From assembly GCA_963665185.2 (NCBI GenBank), contig CAXXPO010000028.1, positions 1 to 64,000 of the forward strand: a stretch of DNA of 64,000 nt. The letters run 5' to 3'. Positions 11,829-20,017 of the stretch are shown here, piece after piece. The notes below the pieces were generated by a model. It saw nothing but the letters and a program-made list of their open reading frames with translations. It searched no databases and was not told the DNA's origin. This DNA is from G963665185 sp963665185 (GTDB lineage: Bacteria; Desulfobacterota; Desulfovibrionia; Desulfovibrionales; Desulfovibrionaceae). Position 1 is the first letter of the stretch; every line of letters starts with the position of its first letter. The position numbers were made by a program, and so were the translations under genes.

Positions 11829-13313
11829 ATGAGGTTCATATTCGTGTCGAAAATCAGAAAATTATCTTTTGTGGTGGCAACATTTCTTCTGTTGACGGGG
11901 CTGTCCGCAGGATGTTCCCCTTTCAGCCCCTCCATGAAATCCACGGACCTGGTCGCATTGCCGGACCGGTTCGTCCTGTTTTCCGATAACGGCTCCCTTC
12001 CGGGGAATGCGCTGCTGCCGGACAAATGGTGGACCGCTTTTCACAGTCGGGAACTCGACGGATTTGTCCAAAAGGCCCTTGGAGCCAATTTCGACCTTCA
12101 GGCGGCCTGGGCGCGTCTTCGCCAGACCAGGGCCACGGCTATCCAGGCCGGATCGGACCTGTATCCCAGTCTGGAGGCGACAGGGGGCTACAGCCACAGC
12201 CGTAAGAAAACAGATTCGTCTTCCCGCGAGACAACCACGGATAACAATGCCCTGGGGCTGAGTGCCGGGTATGAGGTCGATTTGTGGGGACGGGTGGAGG
12301 CCAAGGCGACATCGGGTGCGCTGGATGTGGAAGCCAGCCGCGAAGACCTGAATTCGGCCGCCATGACCGTGGCCGGGGAAGTCGTGGGCAAATGGCTTCA
12401 GATTCAGGCACAGCGAGAAAAAAAGCGCATTTTGCAGGAGCAGATCACGTCCAACGAGACCTATCTGGAACTCATAGAACTGCGTTTTTGCAATTCGTTG
12501 GCAACCGCGCTGGACGTTTACCAGCAGCGGGAAAGTCTGGCCCGCGTCAGGGCCCAGCTTCCGCCCGTGGAGTCCAGCGAGCAACTGTTGCTGCACGAGC
12601 TGGCGATTCTTCTCGGGCTGCCGGCGGGAAGCGTGACGGTTGCTGATGCGCAACTGCCCCGTCTTGCGGACCTCCCCGCCTTGGGCATTCCCTCCGATCT
12701 GTTGGCCAAGCGGCCCGACATTCGCGGTGCAGGACTGAAGCTGCACTCCGCCGAATGGGCGGTTGCAGCGGCTAGGGCCGATCGGCTCCCTTCCGTCACT
12801 CTTGGGGCGGGAATGGATTTTTCTTCCGCACAACTTGCGACCCTTTTTGAGAATTGGATGCTGACCCTGGCCGGTTCGGTTGTCGGCCCGATTTTTGACG
12901 GTGGCCATCGCAAGGCGGAAGTGGAAAAGACCAGGGGCGTGGTGGACGAGCGTTTGGCTGATTACAAAAACACGGTTTATGCCGCCTTCAAAGAGGTCGA
13001 GGACGCCCTGTCCACGGAAAAGTGGCAGAAACGATATATCCAGGCCCGGCATAACCAGTTGGAGGCTGCGCGGATCAACCTGAGCGAAGCTGCCTTGCGG
13101 TACGAGCAGGGGCTTGATGATTATCTTCCGGTCCTGACGGCATTGATTTCCGTTCAGACGCTGGAGCTTTCCAAGGTGACTGACCTTACGGATTTGCTGC
13201 TCAATCGCGTGGCATTGTACCGGGCCTTGGGAGGTTCCTGGACAGAGGAGCTCCATCCCCCGGTTTCTTCGGAAGTTCCTTCGGAAAAACAACAATCTCC
13301 AAGAAACGGATAG
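11829..13313 (+). CDS. RND efflux outer-membrane lipoprotein (TolC/NodT family)
   Basis: The 494-residue protein is the outer-membrane channel of a tripartite efflux pump. It starts with a lipoprotein signal peptide whose lipobox LSAGC places the modified cysteine at residue 29. Two repeated OEP domains follow, with long helical stretches and the usual inner motifs (WARLRQTRATAIQAG, VARNS-like helices, YEQGLDDYLPVLTAL near the end). I chose the ATG at 11829 because GGGAG lies 8 bases upstream and the signal peptide begins there; the ATG at 11802 would add nine residues ahead of it. It is the first gene of the operon with the adaptor and pump. Confidence 0.92.
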   Translation: MRFIFVSKIRKLSFVVATFLLLTGLSAGCSPFSPSMKSTDLVALPDRFVLFSDNGSLPGNALLPDKWWTAFHSRELDGFVQKALGANFDLQAAWARLRQTRATAIQAGSDLYPSLEATGGYSHSRKKTDSSSRETTTDNNALGLSAGYEVDLWGRVEAKATSGALDVEASREDLNSAAMTVAGEVVGKWLQIQAQREKKRILQEQITSNETYLELIELRFCNSLATALDVYQQRESLARVRAQLPPVESSEQLLLHELAILLGLPAGSVTVADAQLPRLADLPALGIPSDLLAKRPDIRGAGLKLHSAEWAVAAARADRLPSVTLGAGMDFSSAQLATLFENWMLTLAGSVVGPIFDGGHRKAEVEKTRGVVDERLADYKNTVYAAFKEVEDALSTEKWQKRYIQARHNQLEAARINLSEAALRYEQGLDDYLPVLTALISVQTLELSKVTDLTDLLLNRVALYRALGGSWTEELHPPVSSEVPSEKQQSPRNG

Positions 13314-13317
13314 TTCC

Positions 13318-14556
13318 ATGAAAATTTTTTCTCTGAAAGTTCTTGTACCGTGTCTGATTCTTTTTTTTGCGGCTGCGGGGGCGTTCGCCCTGGTGGAAAC
13401 CTCGCCCAAGGTTCCCCGCAAACCTCCGGTTGTCGTGTCGCCGACCGTGGAAACGGCCGTCTTTGAAAAAAAGGTGAATCCCATCCGGATACGGGTGATG
13501 GGAACCGTGATCGCGGCGCGCGAACTCACACTCAAGTCGCGCGTGGCCGGCGAGGTGGTTTCCGTGAATCCCCAGTTCGTACCCGGTGGATTTTTTGCGC
13601 AGGGAGAGGAAATCCTGCGCATCGACCCCCAGGATTACCAACTGGCGATCAATGAAATGCAGGCCGAAGTGACCAATGCGGAATACGACCTCAAGCTGGA
13701 GCTGGGATATCAGAATGTCGCGGCCCGGGAATGGAAGCTGCTTCGTTCTTCTTCCAAGGATACGGTCCAGGATGCGGAACTTGCCTTGCGAAAGCCCCAC
13801 CTGAAAAAGGCCCAAACCGCCCTGGAGGCTGCCAGAGCCAAGTTGCGCCAGGCCCAGCTCGACCTGGAGCGTACCAGGGTCACGGCTCCATTTGCCGCCA
13901 TGGTGGAAAGCAAAAACGCGGTCGTCGGCGCATCCATAGCCGCGCAGGAAACACTTGCCACCCTCATGGGAACGGACGAGTTCTGGGTACAGGTTTCCGT
14001 ACCCGTGGATCGGCTGGGCAGGATAATCTTTCCTTCGCAACAGCAGCCTGGCGCGAAGGTGACCATCGTCAGCGGGAGCAACGGCAACACGGTCGAACGT
14101 GAGGGACGGGTCATCCGCCTGCTTCCCTCTTTGGAAAGCGAAGGCCGTATGGCCCGGGTGCTCGTTTCCATACAGGACCCCTTGAACCTGAAGAGGAAAC
14201 CCGGCCTCTCCCCGCTGTTGCTCGGCAGTTACGTCACCGCGTACATTGACGGCGGCGTTTTGGAAAATTCCTACGCCATCCCGCGCAAGGCCTTTCGTGA
14301 CAATGGGAAGATCTGGGTGCTCGGTCAAGACGGTCACCTGGATATTCGTGAAGTGTCTGCAGGTTGGCGTGACGAGGATTTCATCCTGCTGACCCAGGGA
14401 CTTGCCCCGGGCGAGCGCGTGGTTATGTCGGCGCTGTCCGCCCCGTTGCAGGGGATGAAACTCAACGCTGGCGGCCCGTCCTCGGGGCAGGGCATTGGTC
14501 TAGCGACTGACGGCAAGGCCGTCAGGGGGACAGGGGAGGGCAAAAACAATGGATAG
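13318..14556 (+). CDS. RND efflux membrane fusion protein (periplasmic adaptor)
   Basis: The 412-residue adaptor has an N-terminal signal/anchor (about residues 5-25), a beta-barrel and lipoyl-like half motif (LKSRVAGEVVSVNPQFVPGG), a coiled-coil hairpin (about residues 110-185, rich in Ala, Lys and Glu), a second lipoyl half (LERTRVTAPFAAMVES) and a C-terminal membrane-proximal domain. It links the inner-membrane pump to the outer-membrane channel. It starts 4 bases after the channel gene and overlaps the pump gene by 8 bases, so all three are co-translated. Its substrate cannot be told from sequence. Confidence 0.93.
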   Translation: MKIFSLKVLVPCLILFFAAAGAFALVETSPKVPRKPPVVVSPTVETAVFEKKVNPIRIRVMGTVIAARELTLKSRVAGEVVSVNPQFVPGGFFAQGEEILRIDPQDYQLAINEMQAEVTNAEYDLKLELGYQNVAAREWKLLRSSSKDTVQDAELALRKPHLKKAQTALEAARAKLRQAQLDLERTRVTAPFAAMVESKNAVVGASIAAQETLATLMGTDEFWVQVSVPVDRLGRIIFPSQQQPGAKVTIVSGSNGNTVEREGRVIRLLPSLESEGRMARVLVSIQDPLNLKRKPGLSPLLLGSYVTAYIDGGVLENSYAIPRKAFRDNGKIWVLGQDGHLDIREVSAGWRDEDFILLTQGLAPGERVVMSALSAPLQGMKLNAGGPSSGQGIGLATDGKAVRGTGEGKNNG

Positions 14557-17500
14557 CCAACCCGAGGATTTGCGTGGCCCCATCGCCTGGATGGCTTCCA
14601 ATCCTGTTGCTGCGAACCTTTTGATGGTCATGCTGCTCGTGGGCGGGCTGCTGTTCGCCCTGCAGTCCAAGCAGGAGGTCTTTCCGGAGTTCAGCCTGGA
14701 CGAGGTGAGCGTTTCCATTGCCTACCCGGGGGCAAGCCCGGAAGAGGTGGAGCAGGGCATCGTTTTTGCTGTCGAACAGGCGGTTCAGGGCATCGACGGA
14801 GTCAAAGAGGTCACTTCGACATCCAGCGAAGGCAAGGCGAGCATCACCATAGAAGCCCTGGAAGGAGCGAACATCCAGAAACTGCTTCAGGAAGTGAAAA
14901 ACGAGGTCGATTCCATTTCCTCCTTTCCCGAGGAAGCCGAAGATCCGGTCATCGCCGAAGTGTCTCACAAACGCGACGTGCTTTCCCTGGTGATTTACGG
15001 CAATCAGGATCAAGTTGTCCTGCGTGAGCTTGCCGAACAGTTGCGTGAGGAACTTCTCGCTGATCCTGGAATAACCCAGGTGGAATTGCGGGAGGTGAGC
15101 GGTCTGCAGATCAATGTGGAGGTGCCGCAGGAAAAGCTGCGAACCCATAACCTCACTTTGGAGACCGTGGCCCGAAGGCTGCAAAGTGCGTCCGTGGACA
15201 AGCCAGGAGGCGGAATCAAGGCGGATTCCGGCGAAGTGCTTGTGCGCATGAAGGACCGCAAGGACTATGCCCAGGAATTCGCGCGCACGCCGATTGTCAC
15301 GGGCAGCGACGGGACACAGCTGTTGCTGGAGGATATCGGAACGGTAAACGACGGATTTGAAAATTCTGACATCAGAACCACATATAACGGCCAGCCCGCG
15401 GTCCGCATTGATGTATACCGGATTGGCAATCAGACTCCGGGGGCTGTGTCCCGGGCTGCCCGGGAAAAAATCGAGATGTTCCGGGAGCGGCTTCCCAGTT
15501 CGGTAGAAGTGGATATCCGCGACGATAAGTCCAAGGTGTTCGAGCAGCGCATGGATTTGCTGCTGTCGAACGGTTTTCTGGGGCTTGTCCTGGTTTTCGT
15601 CCTGCTTGCCCTGTTTCTGGACCCCAAGCTCGCCTTTTGGGTGGCCATGGGCATTCCAATTTCCTTTCTCGGCGCTTTTTTCATTCTCAAGGCCATGGGA
15701 ACGAGCATCAACATGATTTCCATGTTCGCATTTCTCATAGCCCTGGGCATTGTCGTGGACGACGCCATCGTTGTTGGGGAAAACGTTTACACCATGCGCA
15801 AGCAGGGAATACCGCCACTCCAGGCGGCAATAGCGGGTGCGCGAAGCATCGCCATGCCCGTGACCTTCAGTGTGCTGACCAATATAGTCGCTTTTTTCCC
15901 GCTGATGACCATTCCGGGAACCATGGGAAAGATCATGTACACCATTCCGGTGGTGGTCATAAGCGTGTTTGCCGTATCCCTGGTGGAAAGTCTGTTCGTG
16001 CTGCCCGCCCACCTTGCGCACATCAAGGAAGGATCTTCCGGGGGCGTATTCGGGTGGATCAGCTCATATCAGCAGACCGTCAGCAACGGGCTGCTTACCT
16101 TTATCGACAAGGTGTACCGTCCCTTGCTGGATATGTGCATAACGTGGCGGTACGCCTGCGTGGCCCTCGGAGCGGGGCTGCTTGTTGTCAGCTTCGCCTA
16201 TCTGGCCAGCGGGCGGATCGGATTCACGCTTATGCCCCGTATCGAATCGGATTACGCCTATGTTACCGCGGAACTGCCTTATGGCTCGGCCGTGGCACAG
16301 TCCGAGGCCGTACGGGACCTGCTTCTGGCGGCGGCAGGACGGGTTGCGGAGCAAAACGGCGGGGACAGGCTGGTCCTGAGTACCTATGCCAAAATAGGCG
16401 GGGCCGGACGGGATATTTCGGGCAGCCATGTGGTCACGGAGCAGATATATCTTACAGACGTGGACATACGGCCCATTTCCACGGAGGATTTCGTGGAAAA
16501 ATGGAGGAAGGAGGCTGGAACCATTCCTGGGCTGGAATCCCTGGTTTTCCAGTCCGACAAGGGAGGCCCCGGTTCGGGGAGCAGTCTGGAGATCGAATTG
16601 AGCCACAGCAATGTGGATACCCTCAAGGCCGCAGCCACGAAACTTGCCCAGGCGTTGGAATCCTTTCCCGTGGTCAAGGACCTTGACGACGGATATTCCC
16701 CTGGAAAGCGGCAGCTCAACTTCAAGGTCCGGCCCGAGGGCAAAAGCATGGGGCTTGATGCGGAGGAGGTTTCCAGCCAGATTCGGGCCGCCTACTACGG
16801 AACCGAAGTTCTGCGGCAGCAGCGGGGGCGCAACGAGGTCAAGGTGGTGGTGCGCCGGCCGGAAAGCGAGCGCTCTTCCGAACATGATTTCGAGGAGTTT
16901 CTTGTCCGCACGTCCGATGGCAGGGACATTCCCCTCAGGGAGGTCGTGGATATCAGTCGGGGCCGGGCATATACCGTCATCAAACACGTCAACGGGCGCA
17001 GGTCCATTGTTGTTTCGGCCGACGTTGTTCCCCGCAACCAGGCGAGCCGGGTGCTCAACGAAGTGCTGCGCGACACCATACCCGAACTCAAAAAAGAGTA
17101 TCCAGGTTTGAACCACGATATCAAGGGCAGGCAGGGTGATATGGCCGAAGGCATGCAAAGCCTTTTTACCGGCCTGCTCCTGGCCATGCTGGGGATATAT
17201 GCGTTGCTCGCCATTCCGTTTAAAAGCTACACGCAGCCGCTCATCATCATGGTGTGCATTCCGTTCGGTGCATTGGGAGCCCTTTTTGGCCATGCCCTCA
17301 TGGGGTACAGCATCAGCCTGAACAGCCTGCTTGGAATTGTCGCCCTGGCCGGCGTGGTGGTGAACGATTCGCTGGTTTTCATCGACTACACCAACCGGCA
17401 GCGGGCCAAAGGGCATTGTGCCTTTGATGCCCTTCTTCAGGCGGGAGCTGCCCGGTTCCGTCCCATCATGCTGACCACGCTGACCACATTCGGCGGGCTG

Positions 17501-17716
17501 GCACCCATGATCCTCGAGACCTCCAGGCAGGCCAAGTTTCTGATTCCCATGGCCATATCCCTGGGATTCGGGATCCTGTTCGCCACTGGAATAACCCTTG
17601 TTCTGGTGCCGTCCCTGTATCTGATTCTGGATGACATGCATTCGTTGTGGAATCGGAAACGTTCTTCCAGGGAATCCGGATGCGGGCAGGCGGCGTCTTC
17701 AGTGCAATCGCATTGA
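14549..17716 (+). CDS. RND efflux inner-membrane transporter (AcrB-type)
   Basis: The 1055-residue proton antiporter has the duplicated RND plan: a transmembrane helix, a large periplasmic loop, six more helices, then the same again. Transmembrane segment 4 carries the adjacent Asp pair for proton relay (GIVVDDAIVVGEN, near residue 403). The N-terminal motif NPVAANLLMVMLLVGG and the later GVVVNDSLVFIDYTN fit the branch of broad RND exporters often annotated as AcrB/AcrD/AcrF. It pumps substrate from periplasm or membrane through the neighbouring adaptor and channel. A terminator follows at 17741. Confidence 0.94.
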   Translation: MDSQPEDLRGPIAWMASNPVAANLLMVMLLVGGLLFALQSKQEVFPEFSLDEVSVSIAYPGASPEEVEQGIVFAVEQAVQGIDGVKEVTSTSSEGKASITIEALEGANIQKLLQEVKNEVDSISSFPEEAEDPVIAEVSHKRDVLSLVIYGNQDQVVLRELAEQLREELLADPGITQVELREVSGLQINVEVPQEKLRTHNLTLETVARRLQSASVDKPGGGIKADSGEVLVRMKDRKDYAQEFARTPIVTGSDGTQLLLEDIGTVNDGFENSDIRTTYNGQPAVRIDVYRIGNQTPGAVSRAAREKIEMFRERLPSSVEVDIRDDKSKVFEQRMDLLLSNGFLGLVLVFVLLALFLDPKLAFWVAMGIPISFLGAFFILKAMGTSINMISMFAFLIALGIVVDDAIVVGENVYTMRKQGIPPLQAAIAGARSIAMPVTFSVLTNIVAFFPLMTIPGTMGKIMYTIPVVVISVFAVSLVESLFVLPAHLAHIKEGSSGGVFGWISSYQQTVSNGLLTFIDKVYRPLLDMCITWRYACVALGAGLLVVSFAYLASGRIGFTLMPRIESDYAYVTAELPYGSAVAQSEAVRDLLLAAAGRVAEQNGGDRLVLSTYAKIGGAGRDISGSHVVTEQIYLTDVDIRPISTEDFVEKWRKEAGTIPGLESLVFQSDKGGPGSGSSLEIELSHSNVDTLKAAATKLAQALESFPVVKDLDDGYSPGKRQLNFKVRPEGKSMGLDAEEVSSQIRAAYYGTEVLRQQRGRNEVKVVVRRPESERSSEHDFEEFLVRTSDGRDIPLREVVDISRGRAYTVIKHVNGRRSIVVSADVVPRNQASRVLNEVLRDTIPELKKEYPGLNHDIKGRQGDMAEGMQSLFTGLLLAMLGIYALLAIPFKSYTQPLIIMVCIPFGALGALFGHALMGYSISLNSLLGIVALAGVVVNDSLVFIDYTNRQRAKGHCAFDALLQAGAARFRPIMLTTLTTFGGLAPMILETSRQAKFLIPMAISLGFGILFATGITLVLVPSLYLILDDMHSLWNRKRSSRESGCGQAASSVQSH

Positions 17717-17740
17717 AGGAAATATCGCATGCAATATGCC

Positions 17741-17784
17741 AAGCCCGCGCAAGCCGTCTATGGACGGTCTGCGCGGGCTTTTCT
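17741..17784 (+). terminator. Terminator after the RND operon
   Basis: AAGCCCGCGC-A-AGCCGTC pairs with GACGGTCTGCGCGGGCTT around a four-base loop and is followed by TTCTTT. It lies 24 bases after the pump gene and can also serve the convergent gene. Confidence 0.85.
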
Positions 17785-17816
17785 TTGAGGTGCCGGGATT
17801 TGTTCAGGTGCCGGGA

Positions 17817-19013
17817 TTATTCCCAGGCGCAATTCCAGCCGGCATATCCGTTGAGCGGGATGCTCTTGATGCGATATATTCCCGGCTGCAGGCGGATTTT
17901 GGCCAGCATGCCGACTTCTGTTTCGTCGATCAGGTGCTGTCCAGTGCGGTCGTACACCCGGACAAGATAGCGCTGTTTGCCTTTGTTGTAGGGGTCGCGG
18001 CAATGCAGGGTCACTCCTGATACCGTGCTCAATTCCCATTCGGCATTCCAGGCGGGGGTGGCGGTGTTCATGCTGCCGTGGGCCAATTTCCAGTTCGCCC
18101 CCATATTGCCTGAAATCTTTCTGGCGTAGTTCTTCGCAGGGGGAGGCCCGGCAAGGTTTTTCCCGGCATCCCCGGGCACTGCGGGTGCGGGCGGTCCGGA
18201 AACGCGCTGACCCCAGACGCGGTTGCCGTTTTGGTTTTCTCCTTCCAGACGGGTGCCGTCGGGCGAGAGAGTCAGTGTATCTACCCATTGGCCGTTATTC
18301 CAGATGATCAGATAGACGCGCTGATTCGGATTGATGCATTGCCATGAATTTCCCTTGCCGGGGAGTATTCCGCCGGGTTGGATATCCACAGAGCTGCCGG
18401 TGAACCACTTCCATTTGCCGACAATGGCGTTGTGGACGTTTGGCGCGGCCGGGGGGGGAGTTGGAGGATTGGTCGTGCCGCCCACTCCTTCCGGAGGTTC
18501 GAAACGTAGGCTGACAACGCACTGGTAGACGGTGTCCCAGTATTTTTCAGTCATGTTTTCCGGGAAGACGCCGATAACCGTGACGGCTCCGCCGTTGCCG
18601 TAGGCGTAAAGGGCAAAGGCGTGCAGCAGGACGCCGTTGTAGATACCGGAATACTCGCGCAAAACAGCGGGCACCGTGCCGCCCGCCTTGGTGTCCATGC
18701 TTTTCATGCGATTCTGGAAGTACAGGCCGCCGTTTTCAAGGATTGCCTGTTCCAGCGTGTCTGCAAGCCTTTGCACTCCGGGATTTTGTCCGCGGGCTGC
18801 ATAGACTTCGATAAAGGCGTTGCCGTCCGGGGATACATACTGGCGTACCAGGTCGTTGCCGAGGGTGTCTTTTCTGTCCTGCCACGAAGTCGGCCATTTG
18901 CACCAGAAGTCCACCTCCGACGCCATGGTCGTTTTGGCAGGCAACAGACAGGCCGTGAGGAGCAGGGCCATCATCAGAAGATGTCTGGGATCTGGCCGGG
19001 ATGTCATATGCAT
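17817..19013 (-). CDS. Secreted protein of unknown function
   Basis: I do not recognise a family. The 398-residue product begins with a signal peptide (hydrophobic run LLMMALLLTACLLPAKTTMA, cleavage expected after ASE or nearby), so it should be periplasmic or surface-exposed. Residues about 32-170 form one domain that speaks of a damage-resistant, Trp/Tyr-rich fold; a Pro-rich linker (NPPTPPPAAP) follows, then a compact GKWKW...DIQPGG...GEN region that looks like a lipocalin-type beta module, a second Pro-rich linker, and a C-terminal domain. AGGAGG lies eight bases before the chosen ATG. It converges on the RND operon. Its role cannot be inferred from context. Confidence 0.75.
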   Translation of the reverse strand: MHMTSRPDPRHLLMMALLLTACLLPAKTTMASEVDFWCKWPTSWQDRKDTLGNDLVRQYVSPDGNAFIEVYAARGQNPGVQRLADTLEQAILENGGLYFQNRMKSMDTKAGGTVPAVLREYSGIYNGVLLHAFALYAYGNGGAVTVIGVFPENMTEKYWDTVYQCVVSLRFEPPEGVGGTTNPPTPPPAAPNVHNAIVGKWKWFTGSSVDIQPGGILPGKGNSWQCINPNQRVYLIIWNNGQWVDTLTLSPDGTRLEGENQNGNRVWGQRVSGPPAPAVPGDAGKNLAGPPPAKNYARKISGNMGANWKLAHGSMNTATPAWNAEWELSTVSGVTLHCRDPYNKGKQRYLVRVYDRTGQHLIDETEVGMLAKIRLQPGIYRIKSIPLNGYAGWNCAWE

Positions 19014-19399
19014 TCGTGTCGCCTCCTGCGTTCCGTTCGTTTTGTGGGAGCGGCTGAATATGCGGATGTCCTGTTGCAGAAAAGATCGGGAGCCAGGCTT
19101 TATTGTAGATGAGAGGCGAGAAACAAGGCAACCGGAAAAATGGAATCTTGACCTCTTAAAGCCTTGAAATCTGCAACAGGCGAAGATGCTTTTCCATGCT
19201 GTTTTTCGGGAAAAGCCGCGCGAGGGGACTGGAAGCGTTCATGGCGTGTGGGATCTGGCGGAGTGGATGCCCGATGGCAGATGCCCAAAAGGGAAGACAC
19301 ACGCGGGGGGAAGCGTATTCCGGCTGGGACAAGGGCGTAAAAAAACCCCACCCAAAAATGAGCAGGGTTTTTTTATAGCAAACCGGATGGCTGGGTAGT
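19014..19399. other. Intergenic region upstream of the secreted protein and downstream of dsrC
   Basis: No gene is supported. It holds the upstream region of the secreted-protein gene and, at 19338-19375, the dsrC terminator. No further motif was recognised. Confidence 0.5.
19338..19375 (-). terminator. dsrC terminator
   Basis: On the minus strand AACCCTGCTC pairs through G-T wobbles with GGGTGGGGTT around ATTTTT and is followed by a run of Ts. It lies about 25 bases after the dsrC stop codon. Confidence 0.8.
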
Positions 19400-19717
19400 T
19401 TATACGCAGCCGGTGGGCTTGGGCAGGCCAGCCATTTTACAGGCTCCTTTGCCGGGCCCGGAGGGAAACAGTTCATAGATGTGCTTCAGCTTGAAGCCGG
19501 TTACCTTGGAAAGAATGCGCACCATGGGAGCGATGCCGTTCTTCTTGTAGTAATCCTGAAGGAAGTCGATGACTTTCTGGTGTTCTTCAGTGATGTCCTT
19601 GATGCCTTCCTGGTCTTTCACGTAGTCCACCCATGCAGGGTTCCAATCGTCAAAGCGCTGCAGGAAACCGTCTTCGTCAACTTCGAAGGATTTGCCCTCA
19701 AATTCAACTGTAGCCAT
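19400..19717 (-). CDS. dsrC: DsrC, sulfur carrier of dissimilatory sulfite reduction
   Basis: The 105-residue protein is a full-length DsrC/TusE-family member. The flexible C-terminal arm GKGACKMAGLPKPTGCV carries the two redox cysteines, Cys93 and the penultimate Cys104, ten residues apart, the pattern of true DsrC that forms a trisulfide with the sulfur from DsrAB and hands it to the membrane DsrMKJOP complex. TusE-type relatives usually keep only the last cysteine. AAGGAGG precedes the ATG. It stands alone between a terminator and two promoters, apart from dsrAB, as is known in Desulfovibrio. It marks the organism as a sulfate or sulfite reducer. Confidence 0.97.
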   Translation of the reverse strand: MATVEFEGKSFEVDEDGFLQRFDDWNPAWVDYVKDQEGIKDITEEHQKVIDFLQDYYKKNGIAPMVRILSKVTGFKLKHIYELFPSGPGKGACKMAGLPKPTGCV

Positions 19718-19750
19718 GAGTTGCCTCCTTGAATAGATGTAATGAGCTGG

Positions 19751-19779
19751 CTTGTATCACCAGCGGAAACGCCTGTCAA
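19751..19779 (-). promoter_or_regulatory. dsrC proximal promoter candidate
   Basis: On the minus strand TTGACA (19774-19779) and TACAAG (19751-19756) are separated by 17 bases. Initiation would give a leader of roughly 25-30 bases before the dsrC start. Confidence 0.5.
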
Positions 19780-19846
19780 AACAGGCTTCCCTGTCCATCA
19801 TAAATAAACGACCCCACAGGTCGATTTTACCACTTGGAGCGTTATC

Positions 19847-19875
19847 GTTCTAAGTGTAGCGCCACTCTTTGTCAA
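19847..19875 (-). promoter_or_regulatory. dsrC distal promoter
   Basis: On the minus strand a consensus TTGACA (19870-19875) and TAGAAC (19847-19852) are separated by 17 bases. The -10 hexamer is the same as in rrn P1. It would give a leader of about 120 bases. Confidence 0.65.
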
Positions 19876-20017
19876 TCCTAATATTTGCTGCTCCGCTTTG
19901 TCCAACAGCTTGCCATGTAAGGTCTTTTGCCGTGGTTGTCTGCCAGGGGGAGAGGAAAAAAGCATGGATTGTTCAAAAAAGAACAGACTTTGGCAAATAA
20001 AAGGACAGGAAACCATG

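Noticed and set aside
11862..13622. 586-codon minus-strand frame opposite the efflux genes
   Set aside because: It is antisense to the clear TolC/NodT gene and shows no known domain; an artefact of GC-rich codons.
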